Source: Thiobacillus sp. (GTDB taxonomy: Bacteria; Pseudomonadota; Gammaproteobacteria; Burkholderiales; Thiobacillaceae). From it: 15,009 bases of DNA. The stretch lies in assembly GCA_024710445.1 (NCBI GenBank), contig JANJUT010000041.1:1-15009 (forward strand), written 5' to 3'. The notes beneath the pieces were generated by a model that saw nothing but the letters and a program-made list of their open reading frames with translations, was not told where the DNA came from and made no database searches. This document shows positions 7,400 through 13,936 of this stretch, one piece after another (within the stretch, counting starts at the first letter, position 1; each line of letters opens with the position of its first letter). The translations under genes were made by a program, and so were the position numbers.

Positions 7400-7533
7400 C
7401 TAGGGCCTGTTCACACTAATTTCGCGCCTGCGGCGAGGTCGATTCGGGATGCAGCCCGCGAAGCGGGACGCGCCTTGCATCCATCGCTTTCTCGCAGCAA
7501 CGCAGACGCGAAATTAGTGTGAACAGGCCCTAG
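7400..7533. mobile_element. MITE-like element 2 (134 bp, 27-bp perfect terminal inverted repeats)
   Basis: The ends 7400-7426 (starting CTAGGGCCTGTTCACACTAA) and 7507-7533 (ending TGAACAGGCCCTAG) are perfect reverse complements over 27 bp, with partial pairing continuing inward. CTAG again forms the outermost four bases on both sides. The interior is itself folded: GGATGCA (7447-7453) pairs with TGCATCC (7476-7482) around a CCCGC-GAA-GCGGG hairpin (7455-7467). It has no coding capacity. It begins 6 nt after the DUF502 stop and ends 10 nt before the ribosome binding site of the next gene, so a transcript through it would form a large cruciform that might attenuate read-through. YTAR-type targets such as CTAG are known for parts of the IS5 family; linking this element to IS5 is only a guess. 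Confidence 0.75.
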
Positions 7534-7560
7534 TTCAACTCTGAAAGGAGCGTTCACTGC

Positions 7561-8523
7561 ATGCAAATCGAATGTTATGCCCAGCGCCTGCTCAACCCGT
7601 TCCGCGGCGTGGTGCACGTTATTCGTTTTCAATCGGCAGAAGCAGTCACGACTGACGGCGTCGAGTGGGATCTCTACGTCGCCAACGATGCACTGCTGGA
7701 TGATCTGGGCCACGCCGGGCGGCGTGCCCAGATTTCAGATATCCGCTATGGCCACTGGTCTGCTGAAAAAGGCCTGAAACGCGGGCCATTATTCCCTTCG
7801 GACGATTTCATGCGGCTCGAAAACATGGGTGCAGTGGCATACGAGCACCTGCTCAAGGTGCATCGTGAGGTGCCGTTTGTTTTCCGTGACCAGTTCGAAC
7901 TCTGGCTGCTGGATCAGGACAACCAGCCACTGGCCCTGCTGCACAGCGTGCGCACCGACAGTGAAACCGATACCAAACCACCGCTCGACTGGCGCGCCGG
8001 CATCGCCGCGCAGGAACATTTCCGGAGCACGGCCATCACCGATCTGGCCGAACCCGCCGGAACCTATCTGACCCGCTATGTGAACAGCCTGTCGAGTGGC
8101 GTGGCACAGTGGTTCCGCCGCTCCGACGATGGGACCGGCCTGGGTCTGCATACACTCAAGGGAGGCGATGCCTTGCGTGGCCGTGTTCTGGAGGCCGACG
8201 CCTTCCCGCCGCTATTCATCACCACGACCGGCATGAACGCGGCACACACCCGTCTGGTGCACGATTATCACGCCTGGCAGGCACCCTGGATGCTGTTGCT
8301 GCCTCACCTCGACCCCACCACCCGCGGCGCACTTGAGATTGCCGCCTGCCAGCAGGCCGAGATGGTCGAAAAGCACTGCCGGCTCTATCCCGCGATGATA
8401 GATCGTGCCGCCCTGCAGGCCGCGCGCGTTGAAGCGGCATTCATCCGGAACCAGCCTGCGCCGCCCAGGCCGGCCGGAGCAACCTCGACCGAGTACATCG
8501 AACTCAACGTCAGCGAGGAATGA
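7561..8523 (+). CDS. Unrecognised conserved-looking 320-residue protein
   Basis: I do not recognise this family. The product is predicted soluble, with no signal peptide or membrane segment. It is rich in aromatic and His residues (for example VHDYHAWQAPWMLLLPHLDP and RYGHWSAEKGLKRGP). The N-terminal 100 residues contain alternating strand-like stretches (VVHVIRFQSAEAVTTDGVEWDLYV), and the C-terminal 100 look helical (AALEIAACQQAEMVEKHCRLYP region). The reading frame is convincing: it is long, has codon usage like its neighbours, and ATG 7561 is preceded by AAAGGAG with 10 nt spacing. MITE-like element 2 lies directly upstream, so its promoter must be in the short stretch after the element, inside it, or before DUF502. 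It is convergent with the secreted-protein gene. Confidence 0.78.
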   Translation: MQIECYAQRLLNPFRGVVHVIRFQSAEAVTTDGVEWDLYVANDALLDDLGHAGRRAQISDIRYGHWSAEKGLKRGPLFPSDDFMRLENMGAVAYEHLLKVHREVPFVFRDQFELWLLDQDNQPLALLHSVRTDSETDTKPPLDWRAGIAAQEHFRSTAITDLAEPAGTYLTRYVNSLSSGVAQWFRRSDDGTGLGLHTLKGGDALRGRVLEADAFPPLFITTTGMNAAHTRLVHDYHAWQAPWMLLLPHLDPTTRGALEIAACQQAEMVEKHCRLYPAMIDRAALQAARVEAAFIRNQPAPPRPAGATSTEYIELNVSEE

Positions 8524-8594
8524 TCAGGGTGTGGCCTTGAGTATCATGGCGCTGCATCAGCGACACGCCACATATGCAAATTCTCGTACGGGAT

Positions 8595-9056
8595 TTATTG
8601 CGTCGGGTCGATCGCCCGTTTCATCTTCTGGCTGTCGATGTGGTTTTCGAGATCGGCCAGGCCACGGGCCACGCTCGGGTCGGCAAACAGTTCACGGGCA
8701 GCAACCTGCCCCAGCATCTGAAAACCGGTTTGCAGCGCGGTCGCGCCTTCGTATTTCACCGCCTGTCGGGTTTGCGTGCGGCATGATTCTGTCAACAGGC
8801 GCTCGAACAATTGCGCGGTATCGCGGCTCGACTGGGTGCGTTCCACCTCGGTGATCGATGCAATCGATTTGACTGCCGGATGCAGCGCCGCCATGGCAAA
8901 CATCCATTTAACCAGTGCGTTCTTGTCGGTTGTCGTCGTTGACTCGACCAGGCATTTGGCCAGGTCGTCTGAATACGGGCCTGCATACGCAGGAGCAATA
9001 CCCAGCCCACTCATCGATACCGCCATCGCAGCGGCTACCGCATGACGTCGAATCAT
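8595..9056 (-). CDS. Small secreted protein of unknown function
   Basis: This encodes 153 residues. MIRRHAVAAAMAVSMSGLGIAPAYA is a Sec signal peptide with a plausible AYA cleavage site. The mature protein (about 128 residues) is mostly helical, with two cysteines, in DDLAKCLVESTTTTDK and LTESCRTQTRQ, which could form a disulfide in the periplasm. The DLAKCLVESTT...DKNALVKWMFAMAALHP block resembles an uncharacterised family seen in other proteobacteria, but I cannot name a function. The ATG at 9054-9056 is chosen because AGGAGG lies 7 nt upstream and because it opens the signal peptide; the frame is open further upstream to 9131. It follows gcvR by 26 nt on the same strand and probably shares its transcript. 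Confidence 0.75.
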   Translation of the reverse strand: MIRRHAVAAAMAVSMSGLGIAPAYAGPYSDDLAKCLVESTTTTDKNALVKWMFAMAALHPAVKSIASITEVERTQSSRDTAQLFERLLTESCRTQTRQAVKYEGATALQTGFQMLGQVAARELFADPSVARGLADLENHIDSQKMKRAIDPTQ

Positions 9057-9082
9057 TGCCTGTCCTCCTGGAATAGCCACAT

Positions 9083-9622
9083 TCACATCCGGATCGGCTC
9101 GAACGTCGCGTCCAGATTCTGGTCGTCGCAATAATCGAGAAAATCGCCGCGCAGGGTGGCGATGTGCGCATCGGCCGGAATGCCCAGTGTCATGTGGACC
9201 GCAAACATCGGTGCGCCGGTGTGCGGGGCGGGATAGGTTTCCGTATCGAGCGCTTCGATATTGATATGCAGGCGCGCGAAGAAATTGGCGAGGCTGTTGA
9301 CGATGCCGGGCTGGTCGAGCGCGGCCACCTCGACGGCATACGGCATCAACGGCTTGTCGGCCTGGGTCGGGCGGGTGCGCTGCTGGATGATCGACAGGCC
9401 CAGTTCTTCACCGATGGTGGGCAGACGGGCTTCCATCTTGGCCAGGGCATCCCAGCTGCCGGATACCCGCATCAACAGCGCAAAACGGCCGCCCAGCGCC
9501 GCCATCCGCGACTCGCCAATATTGCAGCCGGATTCGCTGATACGGCGGGTCAGCCCCTCCACCAGACCGATTTTGTCGTCGCCACTGGCGGTGATGACAA
9601 GTGACTCAGCATCGTTGGACAT
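9083..9622 (-). CDS. gcvR: Glycine cleavage system transcriptional repressor-like ACT protein
   Basis: This 179-residue protein is made of two ACT domains, about residues 5-85 (LVITASGDDKIGLVEGLTRRISESGCNI) and 95-175 (YAVEVAALDQPGIVNSLANFFARLHINIEAL). The tandem layout and length match GcvR, which in enterobacteria binds GcvA and glycine to repress the glycine cleavage operon. No gcvA or gcv genes lie nearby, so the exact role here is inferred from the family. The start ATG (9620-9622) overlaps the stop of the AI-2E-family permease gene by one base as TAATG, with GGGAG 8 nt upstream, so the two are translationally linked. Confidence 0.85.
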   Translation of the reverse strand: MSNDAESLVITASGDDKIGLVEGLTRRISESGCNIGESRMAALGGRFALLMRVSGSWDALAKMEARLPTIGEELGLSIIQQRTRPTQADKPLMPYAVEVAALDQPGIVNSLANFFARLHINIEALDTETYPAPHTGAPMFAVHMTLGIPADAHIATLRGDFLDYCDDQNLDATFEPIRM

Positions 9623-10644
9623 TAAATAAGCTCCCTGTCGGACAATTCTTTTTTGACGTAGGCGTAAAAGATCGGCGCCGCAATCACGCCCTGCACGCCG
9701 AAAGCCGCTTCCATCGCCACCATGGCGATCAGCAGCTCCCAGGCGCGTGCCTGGATCTGGCCGCCGATGATACGGGCATTCACGAAATATTCGAGTTTAT
9801 GGATGATGACCAGAAACGCCAGCGATGAGGCCGCAATGTACGGGGAATGTGACAGCGATATCACGACGATGACCGTATTGGAGATGAGATTGCCCAGCAC
9901 CGGAATCAGGCCGACGATGAAGGTGACGACGATCATGGTTTTGGTGAAGGGCAGCTGCACGCCGAAAGCAGGCAGCACACCCACCAGGTAAATCCCCGTC
10001 AGCATGGCATTCAGCGCGGAGATGCGCACCTGGGCAAATACCACCCGGCGGAAGGCGTCGCCCAGTCGATGAACGCGCGAGGACATGGCTTGGGCCATCG
10101 GCGCCAGGATTTGATGCGGGTTCGCCTGGCGCAGGGCGATGAAGCTGCCGATGATGAGACCGATGATGAAATGCAGCAGGACGCGGCCGGCGTCGCCGCT
10201 GAGTTTCCGGATATCCAGTGCATGGGTGCGCAGCCATTCGACCAGTCCGGCGCGGATACCGGTTTTGTCGCCCTGCGGCAGCCATTCCGCGACCCAGACC
10301 GGCAGCAGCTGGCGGGCGTTTTCGATGATTTCGGCCATTTTTGTCAGCAAGCCTGCCAGACCGCCTTCGGTGCGCAGATACAGAATCACGCCAGTGACAA
10401 ACCCGCCAAGCGCGCCGAGCACGATCAGGGTGATCAGCGACACCACCAGCACCTTGGCCCAGTTGTGATCGAGGCGGCCGATCACAAACCGTGGCGCCAG
10501 CAAATGCACCAGTTGCACCACAAGCAAACCGGACAGCAGTGCAGGCAACAGGTGAAGCGTCAGGGTCAGTAACAGTCCTGCCGCCATCATCAACCAGGCG
10601 GCGATTTCGTAACGTGAGGCAGGGGTAACCGACTGTGATGTCAT
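9622..10644 (-). CDS. AI-2E family (PerM/YdiK/TqsA type) membrane transporter
   Basis: This is a roughly 340-residue inner-membrane protein. Hydrophobic segments cluster near the N-terminus (AAWLMMAAGLLLTLTL and LVVSLITLIVLGALGGFVTGVILYL) and again in the C-terminal half (LLHFIIGLIIGSFIAL, MLTGIYLVGVLPAFGV, TMIVVTFIVGLIPVLGNLISN, AFGVQGVIAAPIFYAYV). A polar central region lies between them. The GLIPVLGNLISNTVIVV and EYFVNARIIGGQI blocks are hallmarks of the family. Members have been linked to autoinducer-2 export or to ion transport; the substrate here is unknown. I chose the ATG at 10642-10644. An in-frame TTG at 10680 would add 12 residues. It is the first gene of the permease-gcvR-secreted protein run. 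Confidence 0.87.
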   Translation of the reverse strand: MTSQSVTPASRYEIAAWLMMAAGLLLTLTLHLLPALLSGLLVVQLVHLLAPRFVIGRLDHNWAKVLVVSLITLIVLGALGGFVTGVILYLRTEGGLAGLLTKMAEIIENARQLLPVWVAEWLPQGDKTGIRAGLVEWLRTHALDIRKLSGDAGRVLLHFIIGLIIGSFIALRQANPHQILAPMAQAMSSRVHRLGDAFRRVVFAQVRISALNAMLTGIYLVGVLPAFGVQLPFTKTMIVVTFIVGLIPVLGNLISNTVIVVISLSHSPYIAASSLAFLVIIHKLEYFVNARIIGGQIQARAWELLIAMVAMEAAFGVQGVIAAPIFYAYVKKELSDRELI

Positions 10645-10887
10645 GCCCGCCACAGTGCCAAGAAACCCATCAATCGGCAAGAACTTAAAGCGTGAAGGTT
10701 CGGATTGGGTGTGGCGGGAATGTGGATCAGGTCATTCATGCCACTATTTTAGCCATTACGATCCGTCAATCCGGTACCAAATAGATAATAGGCTATAGAT
10801 ATCAAGTTTTGGCCAGGACTGACGTTAAGGCAGTTAAGTACGCCTGGGAAAACACATGGTCTCCAATGTCCATTAGAGGAGGATGAG
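10645..10887. other. Divergent intergenic region between permease and rhodanese genes
   Basis: About 240 bases lie between these divergent genes. The stretch 10771-10810 is markedly more AT-rich than its surroundings and contains TATAGAT at 10794-10800 that could be a -10 box for the rhodanese gene. No good -35 lies 16-18 nt upstream. The only clear signal is the AGAGGAGG ribosome binding site at 10875-10882. I see no riboswitch, small coding frame or strong terminator here. Confidence 0.3.
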
Positions 10888-11319
10888 ATGTATAAACGGC
10901 ATGGAAATCCAATGATTCTGTTTGCCGGGCTATTGCTCTATACAGCGGTGGCCTGGGCGGAAAAACCGTTCGCCCCGGACAGTGTTGCGGGCACGACGCG
11001 GATAACAGCCGAAACAGCGATCGATCTGGCAGGCACTTTGCCCGACCTTGTGATCATCGATAACCGCCATGCCGAGGAATTTGCAAAAGGCCATATCGAA
11101 GGCGCGATCAATCTGCTCGACACCCATATACGACGGGCCGACGTGGCGCGTCTCGCGCCCAGGCTGGATACGCCACTGCTGTTCTATTGCAATGGCGAGC
11201 GCTGTCTGCGCAGTTCGCATGCCGCCAGGATGGCCGTAGGCTGGGGCTATACGCGCATTTACTGGTTCCGGGGCGGCTGGCAGGAATGGCTGGACAAGCA
11301 GCTACCGATAACACGCTGA
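10888..11319 (+). CDS. Periplasmic rhodanese-domain protein
   Basis: This encodes 143 residues. A signal peptide (MILFAGLLLYTAVAWA, cleavage near residue 24) directs it to the periplasm. A single rhodanese domain follows. DNRHAEEFAKGHIEGAINL is the family signature, and the active-site loop YCNGERCLRS places catalytic Cys101 as the persulfide carrier, with a second Cys106 in the loop. Single-domain rhodaneses move sulfane sulfur between thiols; the donor and acceptor here are unknown. The start has the strongest ribosome binding site in the window (AGAGGAGG, 5 nt spacing). The gene ends 21 nt before a diguanylate cyclase gene on the same strand, so the two are likely cotranscribed. Confidence 0.88.
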   Translation: MYKRHGNPMILFAGLLLYTAVAWAEKPFAPDSVAGTTRITAETAIDLAGTLPDLVIIDNRHAEEFAKGHIEGAINLLDTHIRRADVARLAPRLDTPLLFYCNGERCLRSSHAARMAVGWGYTRIYWFRGGWQEWLDKQLPITR

Positions 11320-11340
11320 CCTTGTCGACAAGCGTTATCC

Positions 11341-12948
11341 ATGCGCCCCATTAATCGCATTTCGCTGCGCACCCTGACGATCAGTCTGGTGGGGCTGCTG
11401 GCGCTGCTTGCGGTGCTGACACAGGTATTGGCCGCGCAATACTTCCGGGGGGCCGCATTGGCCGCGCAACATGAAAGCCTGACGCAGGTGGTCGAAGTGG
11501 CAAGCGCAGAAGTCCTGCGACAACTCGACACCCAGCTTCTTTTGCTCGGCACTGAATTTCAGGCGCGCCCCGCGTTCAAAAATGCACTGAGCCGTTTTCA
11601 GCGTGAGGGCGAGCGGGAAGCACTGCAGGCGGCGCTCCAGGATCCGTTCACACATGGCTTCTCTGCCGCGCGTATTACCGATCTTGTCAAGCTGCGTGTC
11701 TTTGATACACGGCTGCAGCTTGTGGCCGAGAGCACGTCGGCGATCAGCTTTCCGCCGAGCCTGCCATCCGCCCTGCTGAAACAGGCCAGCAAGCGCGAGG
11801 GTGCGGACCGCCTCAAGGCGGTGAATGCGTTATGGCCGTGGGAACACCGCGCCTACTACTCGGTATTGCTACCGGTCGGCGGCCTCAAACTGCTGGGCTA
11901 TCTGGAGGTGATCGCCGATCCATCCATCAACTTGCGTGCGATCGAAAGAATGACGCACATGCCCCTGACGATGTATAACGACAACGGTGATTTGCTGGAT
12001 CACAGCATCGACGAAGCGCGCAGCAGGGAAGGCATGCTGCCGATCGAATACACGTTGTTTGGGGGCGAGAGCGAGAAGGTGTTGCGTCTCGTCAGCCTCA
12101 GCAACGTCAACCAGCTCAACAAGGATTGGCAGCAGACGACCTGGCTTGCCGTTATCGGGGTGGTTGTTCTGATTGCCCTGGCCGCCCTGCTGGTGCTGGC
12201 CATCCTCAACCGCTTCGTCTTCAAGCCAGTCGATGCGATGAAGCAGGAGATGGCGCGCTTTGCAGCAGGCGATCAATCGGTCATCGTCGGCACGCACATG
12301 TTGTTCGAGTTTGCCGTGCTGGCCGATGCGTTCAATGCCATGGCCCGCGAGCTTGCTATCAAAATCGATCAACTGAAGCATCTGTCGCGTTACGACAGCC
12401 TGACCACCCTGGTCAACCGGCAGCATTTCGATTTGTGCATCGAGCAGGAATGGCGGCGGGCGCTACGAAGCCATGAGCCCATTTCGCTGCTCATGATCGA
12501 TGTCGACCATTTCAAGCGATACAACGATTACTACGGCCACGTGGGGGGCGATGACTGTCTGCGTGCCGTCGCGGAAATCCTGCGCCAGGTGGTACAGCGT
12601 TCGACCGATCTGCCGGCTCGCTATGGCGGCGAGGAATTCGTGGTGTTGCTGCCGAACACCCCGCTTTCAAGTGCAATTGCGTTGGCGGAAGAAATTCTAG
12701 CCATTTTCCAGCAGAGAAATCTGCCACATGCCGCCACCTCACTGGGGCGTATCAGCGTCAGCATCGGGGTGACGACCTGTAACACTGCCGAAGCCTGTTC
12801 GCCGTCAGGCCTGGTCGAGTCAGCCGACAGCGCACTTTATGAGGCCAAGCACGCTGGCCGCAACCGTTTGGCGGTTGCGGGCGAACATGGCGTAGTCAGC
12901 AGCTGCACTGACTGTTCTTGTATTGATGGCACGCAGAAACCGGCCTGA
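11341..12948 (+). CDS. Membrane-bound diguanylate cyclase with periplasmic sensor domain
   Basis: This 535-residue GGDEF protein makes cyclic di-GMP from two GTP. The order is: membrane segment about residues 12-34; a periplasmic sensor region of about 230 residues, probably Cache/CHASE-like; a second membrane segment about 268-290; HAMP about 290-342; and GGDEF about 345-500. GGEEF at 429-433 is intact, and RSTD at 420-423 sits exactly five residues upstream as a canonical RxxD inhibitory site, so an active, product-inhibited cyclase is expected. MIDVDHFKRYNDYYGH supplies the metal-binding Asp. The tail VVSSCTDCSCIDGT is unusually cysteine-rich (CxxCxC) for this class. The start ATG 11341 has no clear ribosome binding site; its position supports coupling to the rhodanese gene. 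Confidence 0.9.
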   Translation: MRPINRISLRTLTISLVGLLALLAVLTQVLAAQYFRGAALAAQHESLTQVVEVASAEVLRQLDTQLLLLGTEFQARPAFKNALSRFQREGEREALQAALQDPFTHGFSAARITDLVKLRVFDTRLQLVAESTSAISFPPSLPSALLKQASKREGADRLKAVNALWPWEHRAYYSVLLPVGGLKLLGYLEVIADPSINLRAIERMTHMPLTMYNDNGDLLDHSIDEARSREGMLPIEYTLFGGESEKVLRLVSLSNVNQLNKDWQQTTWLAVIGVVVLIALAALLVLAILNRFVFKPVDAMKQEMARFAAGDQSVIVGTHMLFEFAVLADAFNAMARELAIKIDQLKHLSRYDSLTTLVNRQHFDLCIEQEWRRALRSHEPISLLMIDVDHFKRYNDYYGHVGGDDCLRAVAEILRQVVQRSTDLPARYGGEEFVVLLPNTPLSSAIALAEEILAIFQQRNLPHAATSLGRISVSIGVTTCNTAEACSPSGLVESADSALYEAKHAGRNRLAVAGEHGVVSSCTDCSCIDGTQKPA

Positions 12949-13064
12949 ACATCCAATGGAAGCGGCACCCGAAACTGGCGGTTAGAGGACTTTAAATTTA
13001 GAGAGCTTACTGTTTTTTGGATGTGGCCCCGGTCTTTCGTCTCAGGTGCGTTTACGCGTCAGCT

Positions 13065-13829
13065 TCAAATTTCGGCCAGATAACCCATCGCAGCACCAGT
13101 CTGCTCGGCTGCCTGCTTGAGTGCTTCGATCCAGCCCGGCTTGTGGCGGCCGGCCGGGGCGGAGATCGACAGCCCGGCGACCAGCTTGCCCTCGACATCG
13201 CGGATGGGTGCGCCGATGCACGCTACCCCCAGTTCGGCTTCTTCGCGGTCGTGCGCGATTTTTTCCTGGCGGATGGTTTCCAGTTCGGCACGCAGGCTTT
13301 CCAGCGTCACCAGCGTGTTGGGCGTATAGGCCGGCAAACCGGTTCGGTCCGCGTAGCCCATCACACCGCTCGGGCTGTCTTCCGCCAGAAAGATCTTGCC
13401 GACGGCGGTGACGTGCAAGGGTGCATGTGCTCCCACCACCTGCACTACCTGGATCAGGGTCTGCCCACCTGATACGCGCTCGACGTAGACCGCTTCGTCG
13501 CCACGCCGCACGATCAGGTTGACGGTCTCGCCGGTCAGTTCGGCCAGTTTCTGCATGGCGGGCATCGCCATCTGGCGGATATTCATCCGCGCGCGCAAGC
13601 GATTGCCCACTTCCAGCCAGCGCACGCCGAGATCGTATTCGCCCGCACCGGTTTTTTCGACCAGGCCATGCGCCATCAGCGCGCCAAGGATGCGGTGCGC
13701 GCTGGCGGTATGCAGACCGGCCTGTTCGGCCAGTTGGCCGAGGCTGATGGGACCCGGTGCGCGTGCAAGGATGTTGACCAGCGACATGGCACGGTCGAGG
13801 ACTTGAATGCTCGAAACAGTATTTTTCAT
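13065..13829 (-). CDS. IclR-family transcriptional regulator
   Basis: This 254-residue regulator has an N-terminal winged helix-turn-helix (about residues 8-70, SSIQVLDRAMSLVNILARA ... LAEQAGLHTASAHRILGALMAHGLVEK). It is followed by the IclR effector-binding domain (about 75-250), including LHVTAVGKIFLAE, REEAELGVACIGAPIRD and VAGLSISAPAGR. The family typically binds short palindromes near its own promoter and a divergent catabolic gene, with a small organic acid as effector. The ATG at 13827-13829 is chosen by alignment of the N-terminus; a GTG at 13845-13847 is in frame. Neither start has a clear ribosome binding site. A palindrome covers the ATG, suggesting autorepression. The divergent neighbour is a thiamine diphosphate enzyme gene, the likely target. 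Confidence 0.9.
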   Translation of the reverse strand: MKNTVSSIQVLDRAMSLVNILARAPGPISLGQLAEQAGLHTASAHRILGALMAHGLVEKTGAGEYDLGVRWLEVGNRLRARMNIRQMAMPAMQKLAELTGETVNLIVRRGDEAVYVERVSGGQTLIQVVQVVGAHAPLHVTAVGKIFLAEDSPSGVMGYADRTGLPAYTPNTLVTLESLRAELETIRQEKIAHDREEAELGVACIGAPIRDVEGKLVAGLSISAPAGRHKPGWIEALKQAAEQTGAAMGYLAEI

Positions 13830-13839
13830 AGTGTGAAAA
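13823..13839. promoter_or_regulatory. Putative IclR operator 1 (overlaps regulator start)
   Basis: TTTTCA-TAGTG-TGAAAA is a perfect palindrome with 6-bp arms and a 5-bp centre. It overlaps the regulator start codon at 13827-13829. Its 15-bp core differs by one base from that of site 4. Assignment to the adjacent IclR regulator is inferred from location and repetition. Confidence 0.6.
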
Positions 13840-13841
13840 TT

Positions 13842-13858
13842 TATCACGCATTGTGAAA
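13842..13858. promoter_or_regulatory. Putative IclR operator 2
   Basis: TATCAC-GCATT-GTGAAA is a near-palindrome with one mismatch between the 6-bp arms. Its right half ATTGTGAAA is identical to that of site 4. It lies 3 bp from site 1, on the regulator side of the intergenic region. Confidence 0.45.
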
Positions 13859-13891
13859 TGTTGAGCGATTATCTGCTTCAATGCGGTCATG

Positions 13892-13910
13892 GTTTCACAT
13901 CACGTGAGAC
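13892..13910. promoter_or_regulatory. Putative IclR operator 3
   Basis: GTTTCAC-ATCAC-GTGAGAC is a palindrome with 7-bp arms (one mismatch) and a 5-bp centre. The inner TTTCAC half matches the other sites. It lies about 27 nt upstream of the enzyme start, where it could overlap that promoter. Confidence 0.55.
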
Positions 13911-13912
13911 AT

Positions 13913-13927
13913 TTTCATATTGTGAAA
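13913..13927. promoter_or_regulatory. Putative IclR operator 4 (overlaps enzyme ribosome binding site)
   Basis: TTTCA-TATTG-TGAAA has perfect 5-bp arms and differs from the core of site 1 by one base. Its right arm runs into the AAAGG ribosome binding site (13925-13929) of the divergent enzyme gene, so a bound regulator would block this promoter region or the transcript start. Confidence 0.6.
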
Positions 13928-13936
13928 GGTATGGCC

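Noticed and set aside
8524..8594. A bidirectional terminator between convergent genes, using GTGGC/GCCAC near 8531-8572.
   Set aside because: The arms are short and distant, the stem is poorly formed, and there is no T tract on either strand.
12949..13064. A terminator between the diguanylate cyclase and IclR genes near the run of six T at about 13013-13018.
   Set aside because: No GC-rich hairpin precedes the T run; the AT-rich TAAATTTA just upstream is too weak to support a call.
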